A DNA stretch of 64,000 bases from an uncultured Flavobacteriaceae bacterium (GTDB lineage Bacteria; Bacteroidota; Bacteroidia; Flavobacteriales; Flavobacteriaceae), in NCBI GenBank assembly GCA_905181615.1, contig CAJIYH010000002.1, positions 62,001-126,000 on the forward strand, given 5' to 3'. Positions within the stretch are counted from its first letter, which is position 1. The number at the start of each line of letters is the position of its first letter. The notes under the pieces were generated by a model. That model searched no databases, was not told the DNA's origin, and saw nothing but the letters and a program-made list of their open reading frames with translations. Position numbers and translations under genes: made by a program. This document shows positions 34,430 to 43,682 of the stretch, piece by piece.

Positions 34430-35806
34430 ATGAAAAACATCTTTTCCATACTTGTTGTTTTCCTAGTTATTGCTTGCAGTAATTCAGGAGAACCAGTTGT
34501 AAACAAATTACCTCCCGTAACAAAAGCCGATTTGGCCACCGGGATATTATATGAAGCCAACATAAGACAATATTCACCAGAAGGAACTTTTAATGCTTTT
34601 GCAAAAGATTTACCAAAGCTAAAAAAAATGGGAGTCAAATTTCTTTGGCTAATGCCCATTAATCCGATTTCATCTACAAAAAGTAAAGGGCCTTTAGGAA
34701 GTTATTATGCCGTTTCAGATTATACCGGAGTTAATCCAGAATTCGGAAGTTTAGATGACCTTAAAAGTCTAGTTGATGAAGCACACCGGTTAGGTATTTA
34801 TGTTATTTTGGATTGGGTTCCAGGTCATACCGGTTGGGATAATCATTGGATCAAGGATCATCCTGAATACTATTTGCAAAACGAAGCGGGTAAAATTATA
34901 GACCCTATTAATCCTTTTACAGGAGAATCATTTGGATGGACTGACGTTGCCGATTTAAATTACGACAACATGGATATGCGTCAAGCCATGCGCGAAGCAA
35001 TGGTTTATTGGGTTAAAGAAGCCAATATTGATGGGTACAGAGTAGACCAGGCATATGCAGTGCCTATGGAATTTTACAAAAAAACCTTTGCAGCATTACG
35101 GGAAGTTAAGCCGGTTTTTCTATTAGCAGAAACGGACATTAATCATCCAGGAGGTATTGAAATGGTTGACCTTTTTGATGCTTCATATGATTGGCCAGGG
35201 CATCACCTTTTAAAGGATATAGTGCACGGAAAAAAGAATGTTTCGGACTGGGATAATCATATTGAAAATTTACTTAAAAATTATAGCGATCGAAATATAG
35301 TGGTAAACTTTATAAGTAATCATGATGAGAATTCTTGGAACGGAACAGTACGAGAAAGCTTTGGAGCTGCTGTAAATGCATCTTTAGCTTTAGATTATTT
35401 ATCTCCAGGGATGCCTTTAATATATAGTGGGATGGAGTATGATTTAAACAAAAGACTTCTTTTTTTTGAAAAAGACAGTTTCCCAAAAGTAGCGGGTAAC
35501 ACATTTAAACTGCTTGAAAGTCTAGGAGCCTTAAAACAAAATCATGCGGCATTAAATAGCGGAGAGGAACGGGGTTCTTATAAAAGAATATCCACTTCAA
35601 GAGATCAAAATATTTTAGCGTTCGAAAGAACTAAATTAGGTGACACCATAGTTTTTATTGCTAACATGAGCAATGAATACGTAGGTTTTACGTCTCCTTA
35701 TAACAGTTCCTTTAAGAGGTTTGATGATGGAAAAGTAAAAATTCTTTCGGATACATATGAGCATAGAATGCGACCTTGGGAATTTTGGATTTTATTAAAT
35801 AATTAA
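34430..35806 (+). CDS. GH13 alpha-amylase-family lipoprotein
   Basis: A 458-aa glycoside hydrolase anchored to the envelope as a lipoprotein (MKNIFSILVVFLVIACSNSG, Cys near residue 16). The (beta/alpha)8 motifs are in order: ILDWVPGHTG (region I), IDGYRVDQAY with the nucleophile Asp (region II), FLLAETDI with the acid/base Glu (region III), and FISNHDENSW with the transition-state Asp (region IV). It acts on alpha-glucans or related sugars; fine specificity is not clear. No susC/susD pair is nearby, so it is not part of a classical polysaccharide-utilisation locus. The GDPD gene follows 5 bases on. Confidence 0.9.
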   Translation: MKNIFSILVVFLVIACSNSGEPVVNKLPPVTKADLATGILYEANIRQYSPEGTFNAFAKDLPKLKKMGVKFLWLMPINPISSTKSKGPLGSYYAVSDYTGVNPEFGSLDDLKSLVDEAHRLGIYVILDWVPGHTGWDNHWIKDHPEYYLQNEAGKIIDPINPFTGESFGWTDVADLNYDNMDMRQAMREAMVYWVKEANIDGYRVDQAYAVPMEFYKKTFAALREVKPVFLLAETDINHPGGIEMVDLFDASYDWPGHHLLKDIVHGKKNVSDWDNHIENLLKNYSDRNIVVNFISNHDENSWNGTVRESFGAAVNASLALDYLSPGMPLIYSGMEYDLNKRLLFFEKDSFPKVAGNTFKLLESLGALKQNHAALNSGEERGSYKRISTSRDQNILAFERTKLGDTIVFIANMSNEYVGFTSPYNSSFKRFDDGKVKILSDTYEHRMRPWEFWILLNN

Positions 35807-35811
35807 ATTTT

Positions 35812-36558
35812 ATGTCAACAATAAGATTAATCATAATGTCAATACTCGTTTCTTCTTGTGTCACCAAAAATACTGATGTATTGGTTATTGGTCATAGAGG
35901 AGCTCGAGGCCATGTTGCAGAAAACACATTAGCGTCGATTGAAAAAGCAATGGAGTTGGGAGTTGATGGTGTTGAGATAGATGTTTTTCGATGTGCAACA
36001 GGAGAATTAGTTGTTTTCCATGACAAAACTTTAGAAAAGCTAACAGATGGGCTAGGCTATATTGAGCAAATGACTTTAGATTCAATAAAGCAATTTAGGG
36101 TTCTTGGTAAAGAACCGATACCTACTCTAAATGAGGTAATGGATTTGATAGACGGTAAAATTCAGTTGAATATTGAACTCAAAGGAACCCAAACTGCAAT
36201 TTTAACTTCAGAGTTATTAGTGCTTTATTTTAAAGAATCAAATTGGAAGCCCGAAGATATTTTTATTTCGAGTTTTGATTGGAATGAGTTGGATATTTTT
36301 TACGAAGTAAATAAAGAAGTTGCAATAGCAGTACTTACTGAAGATGACCCTTTAGATGCAATTCCTATTGGGCAACGGTTATCTGCCTTTGCAATCAATC
36401 CAAATTTTAAAAGTTTGACCCAAAAAAACACCAAAAAAATACAGGATGCAGGATTTAAAGTTTACCCATGGACGGTAAACGAACCCGAAGACATTAAGAA
36501 GATGATTGAGATAGATGTCGATGCTGTTATAACAGATTACCCTGAACGAATTAGATAG
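35812..36558 (+). CDS. glycerophosphodiester phosphodiesterase
   Basis: A 248-aa GDPD-family TIM-barrel enzyme that hydrolyses glycerophosphodiesters released from phospholipids. Catalytic residues are in VIGHRGARGHVAENTLASI (His, Arg, Glu), GVEIDVFRC and LVVFHDKTLEKLTDG. The N-terminus MSTIRLIIMSILVSSCVTK contains a lipobox, so it is likely a periplasm-facing lipoprotein. It probably shares a transcript with the GH13 gene. Confidence 0.92.
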   Translation: MSTIRLIIMSILVSSCVTKNTDVLVIGHRGARGHVAENTLASIEKAMELGVDGVEIDVFRCATGELVVFHDKTLEKLTDGLGYIEQMTLDSIKQFRVLGKEPIPTLNEVMDLIDGKIQLNIELKGTQTAILTSELLVLYFKESNWKPEDIFISSFDWNELDIFYEVNKEVAIAVLTEDDPLDAIPIGQRLSAFAINPNFKSLTQKNTKKIQDAGFKVYPWTVNEPEDIKKMIEIDVDAVITDYPERIR

Positions 36559-36579
36559 TAAATCCTCACTGCAAAATGT

Positions 36580-37062
36580 TTAATTTAAAACGTAAACACC
36601 CATATTTAGAGCTGTAGCATAAAGTAGCCAGCAAAAGTATGGGTAAAGTAAATATGCAGCTTTCTTGTTAATAACTCTAAACCATTTGATCGTTAGTAAT
36701 ACCAGTACAAGTAAGGCAAGGATGATTATCAATCCTCCTAATATATTTTTTAAACCAAAAAAGACAAGCGACCACATAGCGTTTAGAAGAAGTTGAGCTC
36801 CAAAATGGAAAAGTGCAGTTTTAACCCATTTATGGTGACTTCCAAAAGACCAAATCCAGCCTACTGACCAACCCATAAGAATATATAACAGGGTCCATAC
36901 AGGACCAAAAAGCCAATTAGGGGGGGTGAAAAAAGGTTTTTCGAGACCAGAATACCATACTGAAATCGCAGACTGTGTTACGCTTCCAGCAATACCACCA
37001 ATGGCTAGGCAGATTATTATGGATAAAATAATTGCAAAACTTTTTTGAAACTTTGTCTTCAT
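36580..37062 (-). CDS. tspO: TspO/MBR family protein
   Basis: A 160-aa five-helix membrane protein related to the translocator protein TspO, which binds porphyrins and cholesterol-like ligands. Family features are KPFFTPPNWLFGPVWTLLYILMG, with the WxP-like and PPNW segments, and SLVFFGLKN in a later helix. The first of two possible starts (37098) would add an unlikely N-terminus; the ATG at 37062 gives MKTKFQKSFAIIL. Function in this cell is unknown; roles in tetrapyrrole handling and stress have been proposed for the family. Confidence 0.9.
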   Translation of the reverse strand: MKTKFQKSFAIILSIIICLAIGGIAGSVTQSAISVWYSGLEKPFFTPPNWLFGPVWTLLYILMGWSVGWIWSFGSHHKWVKTALFHFGAQLLLNAMWSLVFFGLKNILGGLIIILALLVLVLLTIKWFRVINKKAAYLLYPYFCWLLYATALNMGVYVLN

Positions 37063-37133
37063 AAAAACAGAATCAATTACTAAGGTACAAAATTCCATAG
37101 GTCTTAAAACTTTCTAATCATAATTGAATCTGT

Positions 37134-37141
37134 TATCTTTG
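37134..37141 (+). promoter_or_regulatory. -7 element of mvaD, leaderless type
   Basis: TATCTTTG is an exact TAnnTTTG match, six bases before the ATG at 37148. Transcription should begin at or just beside the start codon. Confidence 0.55.
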
Positions 37142-37147
37142 TAACTT

Positions 37148-38227
37148 ATGAATACTGAAAAAGATTTTATTGAAACCCAAAACTTTGAAGCAACGGGAAA
37201 CTCAAAATGGGAAGCACCAAGTAATATTGCTTTGATAAAATATTGGGGTAAATATGGATCCCAGTACCCCCAAAACCCTTCTTTAAGTTTCACACTGTCT
37301 AAATGTGTTACTCAAACTACATTAGCTTATAGGCCACTAGAGCATAAACAAACAGGATTTTCATTTGATTTTTCTTTCGAAGGAAATCCAACTCCCAGTT
37401 TTCATCCTAAAATCGAAAGCTTTCTTAGAAGAATTGAACCCTATGTTCCTTTTGTTAAAAATCATCATTTATCTATTCAAAGTAACAATTCTTTTCCACA
37501 TAGCAGTGGGATAGCTTCTTCTGCATCTGGAATGAGTGCATTGGCACTTGGAATTATGTCATTGGAAAAGAAAGCAAACCCAGAAATCTCTGATATCTAT
37601 TTTTTAAAAAAAGCATCCTTTTTGGCTCGATTAGGATCAGGTAGCGCTGCCCGAAGTATTCAAGGGCCCCTAGTTTCCTGGGGTGTTTCTGATGCTTTCG
37701 ACGGAAGTTCTGATTTATATGGTACAGCTGTTTCTTCTCAAATACATTCAGTTTTTAAGGATTATCAAGACACTATTTTATTGATAGATAAAGGTCAAAA
37801 AAAAGTAAGTAGTACCCTTGGACATGATCTGATGAATGGGCATTCTTATGCTTCTAAAAGATTTGAACAAGCTCGTGATAACATGTCATTGTTAAAAGAA
37901 ATTCTTACTGAAGGCGATCTAACAAGTTTCATAAGCCTTGTTGAGTCAGAAGCTCTAACACTTCATGCATTGATGATGGTTTCCCAACCATATTTTATTT
38001 TAATGCATCCCAATACTCTTGAAGTTTTAAATAAAGTTTGGGCGTATCGTCAAGAAGTGAAATCCTCTTTGTGTTTTACTTTAGATGCTGGCGCTAATGT
38101 TCATTTGCTCTATCCAAAGGCAGAAAGTGACACAGTCTTAAAATTTATAAATCAAGAATTAGCAGTATTTTGTCAAAATGGTCAATTCATTGAAGATCAA
38201 ATTGGTAATGGTGCCAAAAAACTATAA
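37148..38227 (+). CDS. mvaD: diphosphomevalonate decarboxylase
   Basis: GHMP-fold enzyme that makes isopentenyl diphosphate, the last step of the mevalonate pathway. The 359-aa protein has the characteristic APSNIALIKYWGKYG near the N-terminus, the phosphate loop SSGIASSASGMSALALG, and LGSGSAARSIQG around the catalytic Asp region. The GHMP kinase starts 12 bases after its stop. Together they indicate isoprenoid synthesis by mevalonate rather than the DXP route, as in many flavobacteria. Confidence 0.95.
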   Translation: MNTEKDFIETQNFEATGNSKWEAPSNIALIKYWGKYGSQYPQNPSLSFTLSKCVTQTTLAYRPLEHKQTGFSFDFSFEGNPTPSFHPKIESFLRRIEPYVPFVKNHHLSIQSNNSFPHSSGIASSASGMSALALGIMSLEKKANPEISDIYFLKKASFLARLGSGSAARSIQGPLVSWGVSDAFDGSSDLYGTAVSSQIHSVFKDYQDTILLIDKGQKKVSSTLGHDLMNGHSYASKRFEQARDNMSLLKEILTEGDLTSFISLVESEALTLHALMMVSQPYFILMHPNTLEVLNKVWAYRQEVKSSLCFTLDAGANVHLLYPKAESDTVLKFINQELAVFCQNGQFIEDQIGNGAKKL

Positions 38228-38239
38228 CTTTGTTTGAAT

Positions 38240-39163
38240 ATGAAAGGACCACTCTTTTATGCTAAAATTTTGCTTTTTGGAGAGTATGGAATTATTAAAG
38301 ATTCTAAAGGGTTATCTATTCCTTATAATTTTTATAGAGGCGCCCTTAAAACATCAGAAAATCCAATAACTCAAGATTCACATCTTAAGTTGGTGGCCTT
38401 CTGTTCTTATCTAAAAAAACTTCCTGAATCTGTTGTGTCTTTTGACTGGAAAAGATTAAATGAAGACTTAGATAATAAAATGTATTTTGATAGTAGCATA
38501 CCACAAGGTTATGGAATTGGAAGTAGTGGAGCTTTAGTAGCTTCTATTTATGATAAATATGCATTAGATAAAATTACTGTTTTAGAAAATCTAACCAAAG
38601 AGAAATTGCAGCATCTAAAAATCATTTTTGCAGCAATGGAATCTTTTTTTCATGGTAAATCTTCAGGCTTAGACCCTTTAAATAGTTATTTGAGTTTACC
38701 TATTTTGATTAATTCTCAAGACCATATAGAACCAACGGGAATTCCATCTCAAAACCCAGATGGTAAAGGAGCTGTATTTTTATTAGACAGTGGTATTGTT
38801 GGAGAAACTGCTCCTATGGTTTCTATTTTTATGGAAAGTATGAAACAAGAGCCATTCCGTAAAATGATGAAAGATCAATTTATTAATTATACAGATGCTT
38901 GTGTTGATGACTTTTTGAATGCAAATCTAACTTCACTTTTTTCTAACATCAAACAACTCTCTAATTTAGTATTTCATAACTTTAAACCCATGATTCCTAA
39001 AGAATTTCACGCTATTTGGAAGCACGGAATTGAAAGTAATGATTACTATCTTAAACTTTGTGGATCTGGTGGTGGTGGATATATTCTTGGATTTGCCCAG
39101 GACTTTGAAAAAGCTAAAAAAACACTGAAAGGGCATCGTTTAGAGGTGGTCTATAATTTCTAG
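38240..39163 (+). CDS. GHMP kinase, probable mevalonate kinase
   Basis: A 307-aa GHMP-family kinase. YAKILLFGEYGII at the N-terminus, the phosphate loop GYGIGSSGALVA and the C-terminal GSGGGGYILGF are diagnostic. Position between mvaD and a prenyltransferase suggests mevalonate kinase; phosphomevalonate kinase is the alternative and cannot be excluded by sequence alone. A TTG two codons earlier is possible, but the ATG at 38240 fits. It is the second gene of the mevalonate operon. Confidence 0.87.
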   Translation: MKGPLFYAKILLFGEYGIIKDSKGLSIPYNFYRGALKTSENPITQDSHLKLVAFCSYLKKLPESVVSFDWKRLNEDLDNKMYFDSSIPQGYGIGSSGALVASIYDKYALDKITVLENLTKEKLQHLKIIFAAMESFFHGKSSGLDPLNSYLSLPILINSQDHIEPTGIPSQNPDGKGAVFLLDSGIVGETAPMVSIFMESMKQEPFRKMMKDQFINYTDACVDDFLNANLTSLFSNIKQLSNLVFHNFKPMIPKEFHAIWKHGIESNDYYLKLCGSGGGGYILGFAQDFEKAKKTLKGHRLEVVYNF

Positions 39164-39170
39164 AAAAGCC

Positions 39171-40067
39171 ATGCTTTTCAAAAATCAAGAAAGAAATAAA
39201 ATCCTAATTCAATTATTAGCATTATTTGCTTCTGTACGAGGGCATACCCTTTTCACTATAATCTTTGCACAATACTTGAGTGCGAGATATATTTTTGCTC
39301 CACAAACTTCTTGGGAATATATACTAACTGATTCCAAGTTATTTATGTTGTTCATGGCTACCTCCCTTGCAGTTGCGGGTGGATATGTAATTAATAATTT
39401 TTATGATGCGGAAAAGGATCAAATTAATAGGCCTTTTAAGTATTTACTCGAACATCAAGCATCTCCAGCTTTACAACTCTTTTGTTATAGTATATTAAAC
39501 TTTTTATCACTGCTTTTAGCAGTGTTTGTCTCTTTAAGGACAGTGCCATTTTTTTTAATTTATATTTTTGGTTTATGGATTTACAGCCATCTACTTAAAA
39601 AACATTTTTGGCTAAGTAACCTTTTCGCAGTTCTTCTTGCGGTTACCCCTTTCATTGCAATTATGATTTATTTCAAAAACTTTTCAAGTATTGTTTTTTA
39701 TCATGCTAGCTTTTTATTTTTGATCATGCTTATTCGTGATTTAATCAAAGATTTAGAGAATTTTAAAGGGGACTGGGTGAGAAATTATAAAACAATCACT
39801 GTTGTTTTTGGAGAAAAAATAACCATTATAACAATCAATATTTTAATCCTTTTGACCTTTGTTCCTATAAAGCTTTTAATAGACAGCAAAGAAGTTATTC
39901 ATAGTATGGTGTATTATTTTTTATCTCTAATACCATTTTTATTATTGATCGTTATAATCTTATGGAAATCTCCGACTCAAAAGATGTACCTTTGGCTTCA
40001 TAATTTATTGAAAGTGCTTATTGTTACAGGAATTTTAAGTATAATACTTATCCGTTTTCCGCTCTAA
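39171..40067 (+). CDS. UbiA-family prenyltransferase
   Basis: A 298-aa membrane protein with about eight or nine helices. The first Asp-rich motif is NNFYDAEKDQINRP and the second is DLIKDLENFKGDW, which bind the prenyl diphosphate through Mg2+. The split VxGH-type start (RGHTLFTIIFAQYL) resembles the geranylgeranylglycerol-phosphate transferase-like branch in Bacteroidota; other members make menaquinone or heme O. It sits right after the mevalonate genes that feed prenyl donors. The acceptor is not settled. Confidence 0.85.
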   Translation: MLFKNQERNKILIQLLALFASVRGHTLFTIIFAQYLSARYIFAPQTSWEYILTDSKLFMLFMATSLAVAGGYVINNFYDAEKDQINRPFKYLLEHQASPALQLFCYSILNFLSLLLAVFVSLRTVPFFLIYIFGLWIYSHLLKKHFWLSNLFAVLLAVTPFIAIMIYFKNFSSIVFYHASFLFLIMLIRDLIKDLENFKGDWVRNYKTITVVFGEKITIITINILILLTFVPIKLLIDSKEVIHSMVYYFLSLIPFLLLIVIILWKSPTQKMYLWLHNLLKVLIVTGILSIILIRFPL

Positions 40068-40098
40068 GTTCAAACAGTTTTCAAATGCATACCTTACT

Positions 40099-40854
40099 AT
40101 GGATTCAAAGTCAAATAATTCTTCTCTAAAAAAATCAGCTACTTCAACTCGCTTAAATAAATTTATCGCGAATTCAGGCATTTGCTCCCGTCGCGAAGCT
40201 GATATGTTTATCGCAATGGGAATGGTTAAGGTTAACGGCAAAATTATAATAGAAATGGGTTATCAAGTTCAAAGGGGCGATGATGTTCGCTACGACGGCA
40301 GAAGAGTTGTCTCTGATAAACCCGCCTATGTTTTGTTGAATAAGCCCAAAGGTTTTCTTGCTTCTGTCAAAAAAGGAACATACAAAAAAGACGTAATGGA
40401 ACTTATAAATGGAGCTACTTCTTACAGAATTGACCCGGTTAATTCAATGGATAGAACCTCAACAGGCTTACTTCTTTTTACAAACGACACTGAGCTTAAA
40501 ATTAAACTCAAAAACCCTTCTAGAGGGTTAAATAAGATTTTTCAAGTAGTATTAGATAAGAATTTAGTTCAAACCGACCTTGAGAAGATCCGTGAGGGTA
40601 TTGTCATAGATAAATTTGACAAAATTGAGGTTGATGCTATAAGCTTTATTAGAGGAGAATCTAAACGAAAAGTAGGTGTTGAACTTTCGACGGAACGTCA
40701 TCGTGCTATATTTCATGTCTTTGAAAAACTTGGCTACAAGTTAGAGCAAGTTGACCGTGTTGTGTTTGCTCATTTAAATAAAAAAGATTTACCTCGTGGA
40801 AAATGGAGACATCTAAATGAGCGAGAAATCAATCTATTTAAAATGATGAAGTAG
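40099..40854 (+). CDS. RsuA/RluB-family rRNA pseudouridine synthase
   Basis: A 251-aa enzyme that isomerises uridine in ribosomal RNA. An N-terminal S4 RNA-binding domain (TRLNKFIANSGICSRREADMFIAMGMVKVNG) precedes the catalytic domain with VNSMDRTSTGLLLFTND, where the active Asp lies (D in SMDRTSTG). VLLNKPKGFLASV is the usual entry motif. The RluB/RluE/RsuA subgroup is not distinguishable by eye. Its last 21 bases overlap the convergent mannosyltransferase-like gene. Confidence 0.92.
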   Translation: MDSKSNNSSLKKSATSTRLNKFIANSGICSRREADMFIAMGMVKVNGKIIIEMGYQVQRGDDVRYDGRRVVSDKPAYVLLNKPKGFLASVKKGTYKKDVMELINGATSYRIDPVNSMDRTSTGLLLFTNDTELKIKLKNPSRGLNKIFQVVLDKNLVQTDLEKIREGIVIDKFDKIEVDAISFIRGESKRKVGVELSTERHRAIFHVFEKLGYKLEQVDRVVFAHLNKKDLPRGKWRHLNEREINLFKMMK

Positions 40855-42180
40855 TACTTTTTTCTGAATCATTTCATACACCAGTATTCCATAAACAAGA
40901 CCATATTGAAGTGAAATTAAGTAGAAATTTTCATTGAAATTATAGTTTCCATAAGCAACATAACTCAATGTAACTAATGCGCTCCAAAATAGGGGATATG
41001 AATAGTTAGAAAACAATCCAATTGTTACAAGGCATACAATGTACCAGGGGTGAACTGTAGTTGATATAAAAAAGTAGCAACTCAGCATAAGTAACATGCC
41101 GTTTATAACAGACTTTGGTGTTTTATTATTTCTTATAAAAGTAAAGCACGCTACAAGTGCAATTATGATATAAGGGGTTACTTTTCCAAACATTCTTATG
41201 ATATTATATCCTTTTACTTCATAACCAAGTTTTCTAATGATGTAGTATAAACTCCCGTTAAATTCAAATCGATTAAACCAAAGACTGATGGTTTTGAGGT
41301 AATGCTCAATCCCCTCTTGACCAATAAACAAGGGGATAAAAAACATCAATGAACACATTAGTGTGAGCAAGCCAAATAAGATACTTTTCTTTGGTTTTAA
41401 GAATTGCCAAAGTAGTGGTAAAATCATTAAAGGAATTAGTTTTAAAGCTATAGAAGCAGCCATAGGTATAAAAGACCATTTCCATTTATTTTCAATAAAA
41501 ATGTAGTATAAACCTAAAAGGAAAAAAAACATCATTGCCCCTTCCCAATGAAGGTTTCCGATTAATTCTACTATGATTAAAGGATTTAAAAAGTAAAAAG
41601 CAATTCTTTTTTCTGGGAGTCCTAATAAGTTTAATAATTTGATTCCAATCCAAAAAATACCTAAATCAGCTAAGATTAAGAGCAGTCGAATGCTCACAAT
41701 GTTTGCAAGAATAGAATCTCCTCCCAAAATAGATGCTATATAAAACCCCAATTGATTTAAAGGCGGATAATTAGAATAGTGTTCTGCACTTAAAGTCCCC
41801 ATTCCGTTATAAAGATCTTGGCTAAATTGGCTTAAAAAAAAAGCTGAACTTTGATTTAAAAAATCAGGCGTAGCTTCATAGGGATTAAGATGGTTGGCGA
41901 CTAACATTCCATCCCATATAAATCTATAAAAGTCTTGGGAAAGTAGGGGAGTTGCTATTAAAAGAATAAGTCTAAATAAGATTCCAATTCCAAGTATCTT
42001 TTTTAAAGAATCACAGCTTCTAATTAATAAATAAGTAAAAACAAAAAGGGATAAATATAATAAGACCAGCACAGAACTTTGTTCTCTTACTATTTCATAG
42101 CCAATATAATAATAGCCAAATAAACTTATCAAAACAAAAAGGCCTTGAAGAATCTTCATATGGACTTTCTTTCGAAGCAT
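40834..42180 (-). CDS. GT87-like polyprenol-dependent glycosyltransferase (multi-pass)
   Basis: A 448-aa protein with 10 or more hydrophobic helices and the loop LLSQDFYRFIWDGMLVANHLNPYEATPDF near the N-terminus, the motif used to recognise GT87/GT-C mannosyltransferases (acidic pair in the first loop). Such enzymes take a lipid-linked sugar and act on the outer face of the inner membrane. The start overlaps the stop of the upstream gene (TAATG). A second ATG at 42159 (MKILQGLF) is also possible. It is the last gene of the three-glycosyltransferase run; donor could be the mannose phosphate lipid from 23733. Confidence 0.82.
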   Translation of the reverse strand: MLRKKVHMKILQGLFVLISLFGYYYIGYEIVREQSSVLVLLYLSLFVFTYLLIRSCDSLKKILGIGILFRLILLIATPLLSQDFYRFIWDGMLVANHLNPYEATPDFLNQSSAFFLSQFSQDLYNGMGTLSAEHYSNYPPLNQLGFYIASILGGDSILANIVSIRLLLILADLGIFWIGIKLLNLLGLPEKRIAFYFLNPLIIVELIGNLHWEGAMMFFFLLGLYYIFIENKWKWSFIPMAASIALKLIPLMILPLLWQFLKPKKSILFGLLTLMCSLMFFIPLFIGQEGIEHYLKTISLWFNRFEFNGSLYYIIRKLGYEVKGYNIIRMFGKVTPYIIIALVACFTFIRNNKTPKSVINGMLLMLSCYFFISTTVHPWYIVCLVTIGLFSNYSYPLFWSALVTLSYVAYGNYNFNENFYLISLQYGLVYGILVYEMIQKKVLLHHFK

Positions 42181-43682
42181 TATGCTTGGGTTTTGAACGA
42201 GTTAACAAATACAAATACAAATCCAATAAAGAATATCAAATGAAACGGAAACAAACCAAAATCTCCCTCCTTACCGACAATAAATGCACTATACATTCCA
42301 AATAAAAAGTATAAAGCTAATACTCCTTCAACGATTACATTTTTAGAAATTTTCTTTGTTGTGTATTTATTTTTCCCCCAAGAATCTTTAAGTGTTTTTA
42401 TGTTAAATTTAGGTGTCCTTATAAAGTCACTTCTTTTCCCTCTGTGTCCTTCTAATACAGCGAGTGAGTTGTGGTAAGAGAACCCCATGGCGATAGTGTA
42501 AAAGGTAAAAAATATTTTAATATACTCGATGAAATTCATTAGCCCGCCACCCTTCTTGTACCTATAGAGCACCCAGTAGCAACAAAAAAATATGATAGTA
42601 CTTACTATAAAAAAACTAGAGAGGTCAAAATACAGACTTAGGTGGCCCCATTCGTTTTTAATGTAAAGCATAGGGATGCTCAATACTCCCATAAAAAATA
42701 CATTAAGAAACATGGTACTATTAAGTAAATGGAGAATCGAATGAATTTTTGAAGAGCTTTTGACTTCCTTCGATATAATAACTCTTTTAGCCATTTTTTG
42801 AAAGTTCTCTGCACCCCCTTTATTCCATCTAAATTGTTGGGAGCGAATAGAACTCATTACAACAGGAAGTTCAGAAGGCGTTTCTACATCCTCAAGATAT
42901 TTAAATTTCCAATTTTTTAACTGAGCTCTATAACTTAAATCTAAATCTTCGGTTAGTGTATCTCCTTCCCAGTTTCCTGCATCAAGAACACAAGTTTTTC
43001 TCCAGACACCTGCTGTTCCATTAAAGTTCATAAAATGACCCTTACTGTTTCTGCCTACTTGTTCTAAAGTAAAATGTGCATCTAGAGCAAAAGCCTGAAC
43101 TTGTGTAAGAATAGAATAATCTCTATTTATATGAGACCATCGAGTTTGAACAACTCCTATTTCTTCATTCTCAAATTGTGATACTGTTTGCAAAAGCCAA
43201 TTAGGTTGAGGTAAAAAATCAGCATCAAAAATTGCAATAAACTCCCCTTTAGCTGATTTTAAACCCTCTTTTAGCGCTCCTGCCTTAAACCCTACCCGGT
43301 TTTTTCTTCTAATTTGGACAATGTCAAGGCCATCAATTTTTAGATCTTCAACTAATCTACGAGTAAGTTCAACAGATTCGTCTGTAGAGTCGTCTAGAAC
43401 TTGAACCTCTAGCTTTTCACGGGGATACTCTATTTGATTTATGCATTTTAGCAAACGTTCCATAACATAGAGTTCATTGAAAACAGGGAGTTGAATTGTG
43501 ATGAAGGGAATGGATTCTGATTTAGTTAGATCTAGAAGAGGATGTTTTTCTTTTTTCTTTTTGTACTGAACATAATTCCAAAGTAAGTTCAATTGTGAGA
43601 GACTATAGAACAGCACTAGAATTAAAGATATTGAATATACAATCATTAGAAGAATAGAAAGGTATAGCCAAATTTTTCCCAT
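42180..43682 (-). CDS. membrane-bound family 2 glycosyltransferase (cellulose-synthase-like)
   Basis: A 500-aa processive-type GT2 protein. The catalytic core has FITIQLPVFNELYVMERLL, VQVLDDSTDES, FIAIFDADFLP (DxD), and QQFRWNKGGAEN as the QxxRW motif. Helices flank the core: one N-terminal, several C-terminal. The order with a second GT2 and a GT87-like protein in one operon suggests assembly of a surface glycan or glycolipid. Product not predicted. It starts on the base before the next gene's stop, so coupling is likely. Confidence 0.88.
   Translation of the reverse strand: MGKIWLYLSILLMIVYSISLILVLFYSLSQLNLLWNYVQYKKKKEKHPLLDLTKSESIPFITIQLPVFNELYVMERLLKCINQIEYPREKLEVQVLDDSTDESVELTRRLVEDLKIDGLDIVQIRRKNRVGFKAGALKEGLKSAKGEFIAIFDADFLPQPNWLLQTVSQFENEEIGVVQTRWSHINRDYSILTQVQAFALDAHFTLEQVGRNSKGHFMNFNGTAGVWRKTCVLDAGNWEGDTLTEDLDLSYRAQLKNWKFKYLEDVETPSELPVVMSSIRSQQFRWNKGGAENFQKMAKRVIISKEVKSSSKIHSILHLLNSTMFLNVFFMGVLSIPMLYIKNEWGHLSLYFDLSSFFIVSTIIFFCCYWVLYRYKKGGGLMNFIEYIKIFFTFYTIAMGFSYHNSLAVLEGHRGKRSDFIRTPKFNIKTLKDSWGKNKYTTKKISKNVIVEGVLALYFLFGMYSAFIVGKEGDFGLFPFHLIFFIGFVFVFVNSFKTQA

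Noticed and set aside
34430-36558. Polysaccharide utilisation locus around the GH13 gene
   Set aside because: There is no susC/susD pair and no other glycoside hydrolase beside it; the dead GH113-like gene is 11 kb away.
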